Of a stretch of DNA of 64,000 bases, positions 33,758 to 41,862 are shown one piece after another. The notes beneath the pieces were generated by a model, which saw nothing but the letters and a program-made list of their open reading frames with translations, made no database searches and had not been told where the DNA came from. The stretch is from Bog-756 sp050011635 (GTDB lineage Bacteria; Actinomycetota; Acidimicrobiia; Acidimicrobiales; RAAP-2). The stretch is from NCBI GenBank assembly GCA_050011635.1, contig JBEKIU010000002.1, positions 1 through 64,000 on the forward strand. The letters are read 5' to 3'. The position numbers and the translations under genes were made by a program. The stretch's first letter is position 1. Every line of letters begins with the position of its first letter.

Positions 33758-34036
33758 ATGTTGAGAAGACGACCGATCGCACGCATGGCCGTGCGCACCA
33801 CTGCCGTCGTCGGGACCGCCGCCGTGGTCGGAGGGCACATGGCCAACAAGCAGGCGGCCGCAGCCCAACAGCCACAATATGCGGAGCCGGCCCCGGCCCC
33901 CGCGCCGCCGCCGGCCCCCGCGCCAGCAGCGGCTCCTGATCCCATCGCGCAGCTCACCCAGCTGGCCGCGCTGAAGGATTCCGGTGCCCTGACCGAGGCG
34001 GAGTTCGAAGCGGAGAAGGCCAAGCTCCTCGGATAG
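33758..34036 (+). CDS. SHOCT-domain small membrane-associated protein
   Basis: 92 residues. An N-terminal basic/hydrophobic segment (AVRTTAVVGTAAVVGGHMANK) may anchor it, a Pro/Ala linker (about residues 42-60) follows, and the C-terminal 30 residues DPIAQLTQLAALKDSGALTEAEFEAEKAKLLG are a SHOCT motif, a short helical hairpin found at C-termini of many oligomeric membrane-linked proteins. Partner of the DUF6325 gene upstream. A second SHOCT protein is at 38148-38543. Confidence 0.8.
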   Translation: MLRRRPIARMAVRTTAVVGTAAVVGGHMANKQAAAAQQPQYAEPAPAPAPPPAPAPAAAPDPIAQLTQLAALKDSGALTEAEFEAEKAKLLG

Positions 34037-34050
34037 GGGGGCTCCGGGTT

Positions 34051-35217
34051 CTAGTCGGCGGGAGGTTGCTCGATCTCCTGTGCCGGTTTCGCCCAGCCCG
34101 CGGTGACGTCCCCGCCGCCTTCCTCGGTGACGCGGGCACCGAATCGCACCGCTGTCGGATGGGGTGAGATCTTTCCGGCCACGAGTGCCTCCCCCAGTCC
34201 GAAGTGGGTGGCCTGCTGGAGGAGACCCCAGGGGACGAAGGAGAAATTGGCTCCGAGATGGGCCAGGTCGGCTCCGAGTTCATCCGCATGAGCATCAGGT
34301 TGTCGCACCGGGACAGGACGTTCTCGTGGATTTTTTGGGGTCGCTGCGTGGAGACGAGCAGGTAGAGGCCGAACTTCCGCCCCTCTCCGGCGATCTGGAC
34401 GGCACGCCGGGTCGCCAGTTCGATCACTCGATTGTCGGACCGCTGCGGGCAGATGTTGTGGGCTTCGCCGATGACGATGAGCACCGGCTCGTGCCGGCGA
34501 CGAAGTTCCCAGAGCGTGTCGAGCACGCAGTCGGCCGCCACGGCCTGCTCCTCTGGTGAGTCGAAGGATCCAAGGTCCACCACCAGACAGCGCCACTGGC
34601 CATCGGCCAGAAGCTGGGGGAGGGAGCCACCGGCCCGCGTTCCCATATCTCCCAGTCGAGGACTCCGAGGTTGGACGCTCGCAGTCCGAGTTCCCGGGCG
34701 CCGGGAAGGTCCGAGGTGAGCAGATCGTCGATCCCGGTGATCAGCGGACGACCTCGCTCGTCACGATCGAGGAATTGCGAGAATGCCGCATACTCTTCTC
34801 GGTCCGCGACCGGGTCGAAGTGGCGCCAGCGAGCTCGCCGATGTTCAGGGCGGCATGCGCCGGTCGGGATTCGTCGAGCCACCCCGCCATCTCCGGTGGC
34901 GTTGCCGGCCGTACCGGTAGAGAGTCGAACGGGCGTGCATCCGCCAGCAACGAGCCCGTGCCCACGGCGGCCGATGCACCCGAAGATCGGATCCCGTGGG
35001 GATCGGGAGCTGAGGCTCCGGTGGCATCGAGACGGCCAAGCTCCAGCGTGAGGATTTGGCCAAGAACTGACGGAAGGCCGTCCCCCACGGTGACATAGCC
35101 ACCGACCCGGAGCGTCAGGTCGTGGAGGGATGCCACGAAGGAGAACGACCGACCGTCGATCGAGGTGGCCGCGGCGGCAGAGGATCGGTCGTCGCCGTCC
35201 GTGGACTGGCCCGACAT
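34051..35217 (-). pseudogene. HerA/DUF87-type ATPase pseudogene
   Basis: Four consecutive pieces of one ATPase lie in three different frames. Piece A (35217-about 34830) has the N-terminal barrel (FSFVASLHDLTLRVGGYVTV). Piece B (to about 34630) has HFDPVADREEYAAF and ASNLGVLDWEIWERG. Piece C (to about 34275) has the Walker B region VLIVIGEAHNICPQ and STQRPQKIHENVLSRCDNLMLMRMNS. Piece D ends the protein with FSFVPWGLL, EALVAGKISPHPT and FGARVTEEGGGDV. All three shifts have the same sense and behave like single-base losses. The Walker A segment expected between A and B is missing, and Walker B has Gly for the usual Asp. The ATG abuts the stop of the membrane protein gene upstream. Confidence 0.8.
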
Positions 35218-36423
35218 CTACGAATCTGGCGAGCCCGAGGAACCGTCGACGTCCGGGCCGCCTGGGGCAGCCATGACCGACGGGCTGGTGGGTGTGCGGT
35301 TCCCGCCGTAGAAGCCCACCAGTCCGATCAGCACCAAGGAGATCGCCACCACGACCACCGCGACCAGGGTGGTGGGCTCGCTCCACACCACCAGGATCAA
35401 CAGGGCCAGACCGAGGATGCCCCACTGCAGGCCCTTGCGGTGACGCACCACGAACCTGTGCACGGGGTTGTCGGGCCGATCACGTCGGGACGCCCAGGCC
35501 CGGAAGCGTCGGTTGCCGGCCAACAGTGCAACCACGGCGATGAAGGCGGACACGCCGAAGATGATGCGCAGTCCGAGTCGGAGCGTCGCTGTGACAGTGT
35601 CGATGACCGCCTGGTTGGCGGCCACCGACTGGTTCGGGCTCAGCCCCGACAGGTACTGGTGGCGGGCCACGGCGATGACCACCAACACCCCGGCCATCGA
35701 AAGGGCCAGCCCGGTGGCGGCCCGGGCCAGACCTCGCCGCCGATTCCGGGCCAGGACGACCGAAGCAGCGAAACAGAGCAGGGCGATGATCGGGAGGACG
35801 ATGGCCAGGTCGTTGAGGAGCTTTGTCACTTTTTGCACTTTGACCAGGTCTTCGGACTGGAACAGCACGAAATTGAGTCCTTTGACAGCGGGGACCTTGT
35901 TGAACACGGTGATTCCCTTGGCGTCCAGCTTCTGCTTGACGTTCGCCTCGACCTGGCTGAGGTCGATGGTCACCTTGCCGTCCTTCGAGCTCACCGACCC
36001 TTCGCTCGACCCGGTCAGGACGGCCACCAGCTGCTTGTGGGAGGCCCGGTTGGCCGCCACCCACAACTCGGAGAACTGTTTGGACTGGACCGCCTTCAGA
36101 GCCAGATCGTTGATGACGTTCTCCATGCCCGAGGTGACCGGCGTGGCCAGAAATCCGGCCTTGGGCGGAAGGGCGTCCTTCACCCGGGTCTCGACATTGG
36201 TCCGGCTGATCAGATTCTGGCTGACCTGCCTGGCTATCTGGGTCTGGATGGCCGGATTGCTGGCCAGAGGAGCCACAGTCTTGACATAGGTGTCGGTGTT
36301 CAACAACTGATTGCGGGCGAAGACGGTGACGACCGAGAGCACCGAGAGGATGCAGGCCAACACCACCAGTATCCACGACACAATGCGCTTCCATCGGGGG
36401 CCTTTTCCTTGATCCTTGCTCAC
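35218..36423 (-). CDS. Conserved membrane protein, paralogue of 59121-60545
   Basis: 401 residues. One helix near the N-terminus (residues about 13-36) is followed by an extracytoplasmic domain of about 170 residues, then four to five helices and a low-complexity tail. The motifs LLNTDTYVKTVAPL and VKDALPPKAGFLATPVTSGMENVI are repeated in the paralogue (VLNTDTFVGTVGPV; LRDALPPKVGFAAGPITSATEGYV). I do not know a named family. It sits in a minus-strand run with a GAP-family gene (58 nt upstream) and the ATPase pseudogene directly after it. Confidence 0.75.
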   Translation of the reverse strand: MSKDQGKGPRWKRIVSWILVVLACILSVLSVVTVFARNQLLNTDTYVKTVAPLASNPAIQTQIARQVSQNLISRTNVETRVKDALPPKAGFLATPVTSGMENVINDLALKAVQSKQFSELWVAANRASHKQLVAVLTGSSEGSVSSKDGKVTIDLSQVEANVKQKLDAKGITVFNKVPAVKGLNFVLFQSEDLVKVQKVTKLLNDLAIVLPIIALLCFAASVVLARNRRRGLARAATGLALSMAGVLVVIAVARHQYLSGLSPNQSVAANQAVIDTVTATLRLGLRIIFGVSAFIAVVALLAGNRRFRAWASRRDRPDNPVHRFVVRHRKGLQWGILGLALLILVVWSEPTTLVAVVVVAISLVLIGLVGFYGGNRTPTSPSVMAAPGGPDVDGSSGSPDS

Positions 36424-36481
36424 GGCGCTCCTGTCTCGCCGCTGAGAACGACGCTGTCGGATTCGGGTTGATCGACGGCCA

Positions 36482-37135
36482 TCACGTGACGATCAGATAG
36501 ATGCTCTTGCCCACCAGCCACAACCCGAGTACCAGCGACACCACGATGATCACCTGGTCGGTGTGGGTGTCGATCCACGTTCTGGTCGAGGTCAACAGGG
36601 CCTGGCTCCTCTCGGGTCGGAAGCCGGCATAGATCTCGAGGACCAGGTAGACCGCGGTGGAGACTAGGCAGAACAGGAACAGTGCGATATAGCTCTGCCA
36701 CGACGACAGTTTCGCCTCCGTGATGGTGGCGACGCCGACGGCAACCAGACCCCACGGCTGGGTCAGGGGGGCCAGGCCCATGGCGTACCAGGGCGACATG
36801 TTGTCGATGCCGGTCTGCCACTTGGGCGTCTTCTTCGGCTTCTTTGGCTTGCCCATCTTCCGCCATTGCCGACCGGCAATGACCAGGAGCGCCATACCGA
36901 TGGCGATCTTCACGGCCAGCGCGGCCAGCGATGGGGCAGTGTTCGGTTGGGGCGGCTTGTTCCCGGTGACGAGAACCGTGCCCGCCACCACGATGGCCAG
37001 CGAGGCGAGCCATCCGAAGATGAACGCGGCCCCCTTCCGCACGCCGCCCTTGGACGCCAGTACGAGGAGGAACGCGGTCAGCGGAATGGGCTCGAGCGTG
37101 ATGACCAGGCCGATGAGCACCAGGTCGAGGGTCAC
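36482..37135 (-). CDS. GAP-family (LysE-like fold) membrane transporter
   Basis: 217 residues with about six helices. The N-terminal half VLIGLVITLEPIPLTAFLLVLASKGGVRKGAAFIFGWLASLAIVVAG is characteristic of the GAP/Sap family of LysE-like proteins, named from mycobacterial glycolipid-addressing proteins. A basic cytoplasmic loop (RQWRKMGKPKKPKKTPKW) separates the halves, and MGLAPLTQPWGLVAVG begins the second. Start GTG 37135. The transported molecule is unknown. Part of the minus-strand run below the palindrome at 38688. Confidence 0.8.
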   Translation of the reverse strand: MTLDLVLIGLVITLEPIPLTAFLLVLASKGGVRKGAAFIFGWLASLAIVVAGTVLVTGNKPPQPNTAPSLAALAVKIAIGMALLVIAGRQWRKMGKPKKPKKTPKWQTGIDNMSPWYAMGLAPLTQPWGLVAVGVATITEAKLSSWQSYIALFLFCLVSTAVYLVLEIYAGFRPERSQALLTSTRTWIDTHTDQVIIVVSLVLGLWLVGKSIYLIVT

Positions 37136-37237
37136 GTCGACCCCGCTTGGACTTCAGACGTGCTGGAGCTCGAATCGAGTGGTCGTGCCGCCGGACGCTG
37201 GCGCTCCGGTGGGTGCATCCCAGATTCAGGTCGGTCG

Positions 37238-37327
37238 CTAGTCATTGCTTTGGCGGAACTTGCGGATGAACACCACTACCAACAAGATGGCCATGGCTGC
37301 GAAGACGAATCCCCCTAGGTAGTACAT
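37238..37327 (-). CDS. 29-residue membrane micropeptide
   Basis: Starting at ATG 37327, preceded by AAAAGGAG at ideal spacing, the frame encodes one membrane helix (FVFAAMAILLVVVFI) between a short YYLGG start and a basic RKFRQSND end, then TAG. The strong ribosome site and clean helix argue for a real micropeptide. It lies between the flavodoxin-like and GAP-family genes on the same strand. Function unknown. Confidence 0.6.
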   Translation of the reverse strand: MYYLGGFVFAAMAILLVVVFIRKFRQSND

Positions 37328-37420
37328 GGTTCTCCTTTTGTGGTTCGGCCGACGATACTGGCATCCCGTGTTGTCCGCCGGGGGACGAAGGCGTCGGTGG
37401 GCACGAGACGGGTCAACCGG

Positions 37421-38095
37421 TCAACTCGTGGAACTCGAGGTCGCGAGCCGGTCGGCCAAGGTGCCGGCGAACGCCCGGGCCTCGTCAAGGTGATAATCCC
37501 GCAGGTTCGTCGGGGGGATCTTCACGCCGTGGAACCGCTCTTTGTACTCGCCGCTTCCGAGGAAGCTCAACAGGGAGAACAGCGACCGGATCTGGCCGCC
37601 CTGGTACCGGAAGTGAATCCCGTCCACGTACTCCCCGCCGCGCTTCGTCCCCATTCTCCGTACCGTCTTGAGATTGTGCTTCCAATACCGCCGACAGCAC
37701 ACCGCACCTGTGAACGGCTTGCCCCGCAGGACCTGGTCGGCGGTATCCGACTCCAGAAACGAGCGCATCGGGATGTCGGTCGAGAGCCACCAGGTGGGTG
37801 CGCCGAGGAGCACGAAGTCGTGCTCTCGTTCGACGACGATATCGGGAATGTCGATGGTTGCCGGTCGGTGGCGGAGCTCGGCGGGGATCATGGCCACGAC
37901 TTCGAGAAACGGCTTCGGCATAGGGAATTGCTTGAAGCGCTTCTCGTAGCGTGGATCGGTGAACCCGATGCGGGCGAGGGTTGCCTCACAGCCGCGGCTG
38001 CGGAGTGCCTCGGCCATCGTCTCCATCACCTTCTCCGTCTGGTGTGTGTAGGAGTAATAGATCATCAGGACGGAGGGTTTCGTCGGGGAATCCAT
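37421..38095 (-). CDS. Flavodoxin-like protein
   Basis: 224 residues. SVLMIYYSYTHQTEKVMETMAEAL is a flavodoxin phosphate-binding loop (S/T-Y-T-x-Q-T), LLGAPTWWLSTDIPMRSFLES is the second FMN loop with aromatic residues, and FTGAVCCRRYWKHNLKTVRRMG is near the third. It probably binds FMN and carries out NAD(P)H-linked or protein-linked electron transfer, possibly with a fused extra segment at the C-terminus. ATG 38095 lies 52 nt after the PLDc_N-SHOCT gene. Confidence 0.82.
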   Translation of the reverse strand: MDSPTKPSVLMIYYSYTHQTEKVMETMAEALRSRGCEATLARIGFTDPRYEKRFKQFPMPKPFLEVVAMIPAELRHRPATIDIPDIVVEREHDFVLLGAPTWWLSTDIPMRSFLESDTADQVLRGKPFTGAVCCRRYWKHNLKTVRRMGTKRGGEYVDGIHFRYQGGQIRSLFSLLSFLGSGEYKERFHGVKIPPTNLRDYHLDEARAFAGTLADRLATSSSTS

Positions 38096-38147
38096 GTCGG
38101 TCCTCTCGTCGGGATGCTGCCGGAGGCGCTAGAGGAACCGTTCTTGC

Positions 38148-38543
38148 TCAGGCCAGGATCTTCTTCTTCTGGGCTTCGAACTCGGCATCGGTGATGACGC
38201 CCTGCTGCTTGAGGTCGGCCAGCTTGGCCAGTTCCTCTGTCGAGCTTGACCCTCCGCCCGCCGTCTCCCTGACATAGGTGTCGAAGGCCTTCTGCTGCTG
38301 AGCGGATTGTGCCTCGGCGCGCTCGTGCATCTTGCCCCCGCGGGCGATCAGGTAGATGAAGATGCCGAGGAAGGGGAGAATGATGACGAACAGGACCCAC
38401 AGCATCTTGGCGCCCCCACCCAGGTCGCGACTCCGGAATATGTCCGAGAACACGATGATGAGAAGCCAGAACCAGATGAAGAAGACGAAGAGCCCCAGCA
38501 TCGTCCCGAACAGGTCGGCGAGGGGGTAGGTGTAGGCGATCAT
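38148..38543 (-). CDS. PLDc_N and SHOCT domain membrane protein
   Basis: 131 residues. Residues about 1-70 hold two helices in the phospholipase-D N-terminal-like pattern (FFIWFWLLIIVFSDIFRSRDLGGGAKMLWVLFVIILPFLGIFIYLIARGGKM). The C-terminal 30 residues, ELAKLADLKQQGVITDAEFEAQKKKILA, are a SHOCT domain. This architecture is common in actinobacteria and poorly understood. ATG 38543 is preceded by GGAGGAACCTCC. It is first in a minus-strand run of five genes and the promoter region upstream holds palindrome site 3. Confidence 0.85.
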   Translation of the reverse strand: MIAYTYPLADLFGTMLGLFVFFIWFWLLIIVFSDIFRSRDLGGGAKMLWVLFVIILPFLGIFIYLIARGGKMHERAEAQSAQQQKAFDTYVRETAGGGSSSTEELAKLADLKQQGVITDAEFEAQKKKILA

Positions 38544-38637
38544 CGGAGGTTCCTCCCGGGTTCGGTGAATGGTACGTGTCTGGCCCTCACGGCTGACCGT
38601 TCCCGATCTGTCATCATGAACGCCGTCAATGGTCAGT

Positions 38638-38657
38638 CCGTGCAAAGGCCTGCACGG
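38638..38657. promoter_or_regulatory. Inverted repeat CCGTGCA / TGCACGG
   Basis: Perfect 7-bp arms around AAGGCC, about 95 nt upstream of the PLDc_N-SHOCT gene and 31 nt from the 17-bp palindrome. It may be an additional operator or an mRNA leader hairpin. Confidence 0.4.
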
Positions 38658-38687
38658 GAATGCAATCATGAATGGGAGGGAACGGCA

Positions 38688-38704
38688 TCACCCTCGGGGG
38701 GTGA
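38688..38704. promoter_or_regulatory. 17-bp palindrome site 3: TCACCCTCGGGGGGTGA
   Basis: A 7-3-7 palindrome with one mismatched pair, 145 nt upstream of the PLDc_N-SHOCT gene and just after the LuxR gene stop. At +22 on the minus strand only a weak TTGCAT is seen, so promoter geometry is less convincing than at sites 1, 2, 4 and 5. Confidence 0.6.
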
Positions 38705-38763
38705 CTTCGTTGGTCATCCACCAGCCGCTTCACCTCGAGGAGCCCGGACGTCGCCCCGCTGGC

Positions 38764-41370
38764 TCAGAGAATTCCGAGCTCCCGGGCACGAGAGATGGCA
38801 CCGTTGCGGTTGGCGACGTCCAGCTTCCGGTAGATGTGGGCCATATGCGTCTTGATGGTGTTGACCGACACGTAGAAGTGATCGGCGAGCTCGGTGTTGG
38901 TGTAGCGGCTCGGCAGATACGAGAGGAGTTCGAGTTCCCGGTCGGTCAGCGGGTCGACAAGATCGGCCCCCGGGGTCGGCAGCGCCACCTCCCGGGCGCG
39001 CCGGAGGATCTGGCGCTGCAGAGGGGAGTGCACGTCCGTGATCTCCGAGACCAGGCGTAGGATCGTCGGACCGGCCCGTACGAACGCTTCGATCAGGGTG
39101 TGGCGTTCGGCCACGGCCAATGCACTGGCCAGATGCGCTCTCGACTCCTCGACGGAGCCTTCGGCCTCCGCCAACCATGAGCGCAGGAGCAGACCGTTCA
39201 CGTTCCCCAGCGGCTCGCTTGCATCCGGCAGGGGGTCATGCGCGTCGAGGAGCTTGCGGGCCAGGTCGTGCTGGCCCAGTGTGAGTGCCGCGGCCGTGCC
39301 TTCGAACACCAACGTCGGCGAGTACCGGGTCGCTTTGTCGAACGTCCGCTGTGCCTGCTCTGGTGACCCGCCCAGGCGGAGGAGACGGCACTGGAGGGCC
39401 AGGAGCCGACTGGCCACAATGGGTGGTGGTGGTGCTCCGAGGTCGTTTCTGGTCGCTGTGGCACTGGCCATGGCCAGTTCCCGCTGGCCGTCCGCCTCCT
39501 GGAGGACTGCCCTTTCGAAGTGGCTGAACCACGACAGCTGGCTCCGATGGTTGGCTTCGGCTCGTAGGGAGCCCTCGTGGAGGGAGAGAGAGGCGCGACG
39601 AGGCTCACCTGCCTCCAAGGCGGCGAGAGCGGAGGCCAGGTAGGCGTCGGCGGCCGAGGGATGGGCGAGCAGGCCCACCTCCCTGGCGATGGCCAACGCT
39701 TCTTCGGACAGGGCGGCGGCTCGCTCAGTGGCACCGCACCAGGCCTCGAGCAGAGCGAGCGAGCCGAGGCCGCTGACCTTCCATATCGGGTAGGTCGCTC
39801 CGGGTGCCGCCAGTCCCCGGTCGAGCCAGTCCCGGGCATGGTCGTAGTCGCCGGCGTGCAAGTGGGCGCGGCCGCCGGACAGCAAGGCCATCGTCTCGAG
39901 TGAAGGTGGATGGGTCAGGTTCATGATCATGGGCATCGGCACGCCGCCGAGGCGGCCCAGCCGGTCGAGGGCACGGGTTGCCATGTCGATGGAGACGGCA
40001 GGGCGGGGTCGCCATTGGACCAGAGAGGCCAGAAACACCTGCGCGCAGACCTGCTCCTCCTCGGTGGACGCGGGGTCGCCGGCCACCCGGCCGAGGATGT
40101 CCTCGGCGCTCGCCGCCTGCCCTTCGACTCCTTTGAGGATCCCGAGCAGGAGGCTGACGTCCCGCCGTCCGGCGCGGGCCGACTCCGGAACCTCCGTGAT
40201 CCAGCGAATGACGGTGGCCATTTCGCCCTTCTCGAACACCTCGGAGCCCTGGCCCATGATGACATCGAGCGCTGCGGCCCAGTTCCGGGCCCTGAGAAGG
40301 TATTCGACGCCGGCGCTGACCTCACCTCGTCCGAGGTGCCACGAACCGGCCTCATTGAGCAGTCGCGCTTCGGCGTCGGGCTGCTCTGCCCGCAATTTGA
40401 AGCGCAGCATGTCGCGGAAGAGATGATGGAAACGAAACCAGTGACGGTGGGTGTCAAGGGGGACGAGGAACATCGATTCCCGCTCCAATTCCTCGAGGAC
40501 GAGCTGGGCGTTCGGCACACCGGTCAGGTGAGCGACCAGCTCCGCGCACATCCTGTCGAGGGAGGAGATCTGCAGCATGAGCTCACGCCGATCTGCTGAC
40601 TGGGCGTGGAGGACCTCTTGGCTGAGGTAGTCGGCGATGAGGCGGTCGTCTCCGCTGAATTGGGTGATGAATTCGTCGGAGTCCTCGTAGAGCCGGAGCG
40701 TCATCCCTGCGAGTTGCACGCCGGCGGCCCAGCCTTCGGTGCGTGCCACCAGGGTGGCCACGCTGTCGGGCCCCAGGGACCGCCCCGTGATGTGCTCGAG
40801 GAGATGGGCGGAGTCGACCTCGTCGAGAGCGAGATCGAGCTGGCGGATCTCGGTGATCCCATCGGCGAGCCGATGGCGGCTCCAGGCAATGGGAAGATCC
40901 GCGCGCGTCGACAGGACCAGATGGATGTTGGGCGGGAGCCGGTCGACCAGGTCACCGAGATCGGCGAGGAGCACCGAGTTCGACAGGTGATGCAGATCGT
41001 CGAGGACGATGACGACCTCAGGGAGCTCGGCCAGCTGTGTCTCGAACGCCTCCAACAGGGGGCGGCCCAGGCCGCCGCCGTGCAGGGACACGAGGGAGTT
41101 GAGCTCGGCGAGATCCGGGTTGATGGCGGTGAGGCCCCGCAGCAGACGCTGGGAGAAGCGGACGGGATCGTCGTCGTCCACACCTACCTCCACCCAGACG
41201 AAGTCCAGCTCGGGATGGGTGGCGGCCCACTGGGCCAGGAGGAGTGTCTTTCCTGCGCCGGCCGGGGCCACGATGAGGGTCAGGGGGTGGGCGAGGGCGC
41301 CATCGAGCAGCCGCCTCAGGGCCGGGCGGTCGACCGCGTGGGCCGGCGCCGAAAAGGCTGTGACCACCAT
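38764..41370 (-). CDS. MalT-like (LAL) LuxR family transcriptional regulator
   Basis: 868 residues, the normal LAL size. The N-terminal NTPase has Walker A VAPAGAGKTLLL and Walker B EVVIVLDDLHHL (residues about 30-130). A long alpha-helical, TPR-like middle (about 330-780) follows. The C-terminal LuxR helix-turn-helix reads DPLTDRELELLSYLPSRYTNTELADHFYVSVNTIKTHMAHIYRKL. In MalT, ATP and an inducer (maltotriose) drive oligomerisation and promoter activation at sites related to GGGGATGAGG. Here the gene is flanked by palindromes whose half-site GGGTGA/GGATGA is similar, so it is the best regulator candidate for them. Confidence 0.9.
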   Translation of the reverse strand: MVVTAFSAPAHAVDRPALRRLLDGALAHPLTLIVAPAGAGKTLLLAQWAATHPELDFVWVEVGVDDDDPVRFSQRLLRGLTAINPDLAELNSLVSLHGGGLGRPLLEAFETQLAELPEVVIVLDDLHHLSNSVLLADLGDLVDRLPPNIHLVLSTRADLPIAWSRHRLADGITEIRQLDLALDEVDSAHLLEHITGRSLGPDSVATLVARTEGWAAGVQLAGMTLRLYEDSDEFITQFSGDDRLIADYLSQEVLHAQSADRRELMLQISSLDRMCAELVAHLTGVPNAQLVLEELERESMFLVPLDTHRHWFRFHHLFRDMLRFKLRAEQPDAEARLLNEAGSWHLGRGEVSAGVEYLLRARNWAAALDVIMGQGSEVFEKGEMATVIRWITEVPESARAGRRDVSLLLGILKGVEGQAASAEDILGRVAGDPASTEEEQVCAQVFLASLVQWRPRPAVSIDMATRALDRLGRLGGVPMPMIMNLTHPPSLETMALLSGGRAHLHAGDYDHARDWLDRGLAAPGATYPIWKVSGLGSLALLEAWCGATERAAALSEEALAIAREVGLLAHPSAADAYLASALAALEAGEPRRASLSLHEGSLRAEANHRSQLSWFSHFERAVLQEADGQRELAMASATATRNDLGAPPPPIVASRLLALQCRLLRLGGSPEQAQRTFDKATRYSPTLVFEGTAAALTLGQHDLARKLLDAHDPLPDASEPLGNVNGLLLRSWLAEAEGSVEESRAHLASALAVAERHTLIEAFVRAGPTILRLVSEITDVHSPLQRQILRRAREVALPTPGADLVDPLTDRELELLSYLPSRYTNTELADHFYVSVNTIKTHMAHIYRKLDVANRNGAISRARELGIL

Positions 41371-41488
41371 CCGACTCGTTTCGGGTCCCCCGGCCGCTTT
41401 GTGGCCGGGCTCCGGTCATTGTGCCATCGGAGATGAGTCGCCGCCACTGGCACCCCGCCGGGGCCATGGCCACGGTTTGGAGACGCGA

Positions 41489-41505
41489 TCACCCTCTAGG
41501 GATGA
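41489..41505. promoter_or_regulatory. 17-bp palindrome site 4: TCACCCTCTAGGGATGA
   Basis: Two imperfect pairs, same spacing. It lies in the divergent region between the LuxR gene and the small protein-sulfatase unit, about 100 nt upstream of TTG 41605. CAGGAT, a -10-like hexamer, begins exactly 22 nt downstream on the plus strand (41528). Confidence 0.65.
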
Positions 41506-41604
41506 CGACTTTGCCATCGAGGGACGCCAGGATGGCGGGAAGGTGGCGGCGGACCGCTGACAAACCGTCAGATTCCAACATCCCGATAGGGCAAGAAGGC
41601 CAAC

Positions 41605-41847
41605 TTGGATGCAACCAAATTCGAGATCGTGGTCAAGGGCAGGCTGAGCCCGACCTTGACCGCGGCGATCGAAGGGTTTGACGTCAGCCACTGTGACAGC
41701 GGCCTGACCCATCTGGTCGGCTGGGTCACCGACCAGGCGCGCCTGCATGGCACGCTCGAGCTGCTCCGGGATCTCAACATCGAATTGGTGTCGGTCAATC
41801 CCGTGCTCGCCCCGCACGCGGCACCAGGCAGTCCGTCCGCGCCATGA
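41605..41847 (+). CDS. Small conserved protein, paralogue of 57504-57725
   Basis: 80 residues, starting at TTG 41605 after AAGAAGG. FEIVVKGRLSPTLTAAIEGFDVSHCDSGLTHLVGWVTDQARLHGTLELLRDLNIELVSVNPV predicts a small alpha/beta (ferredoxin-like) fold. The second copy in this window keeps FEIVV.GRLSP, GF.VSHC, GLTHLVG and DLNIELVSVNPV. The conserved Cys-containing SHC is notable. No function is known to me. The sulfatase follows after 15 nt, so the two are probably cotranscribed; the other copy lies close to the FGE and DUF2252 genes. Confidence 0.75.
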   Translation: MDATKFEIVVKGRLSPTLTAAIEGFDVSHCDSGLTHLVGWVTDQARLHGTLELLRDLNIELVSVNPVLAPHAAPGSPSAP

Positions 41848-41862
41848 GAAACGAGGACACCG

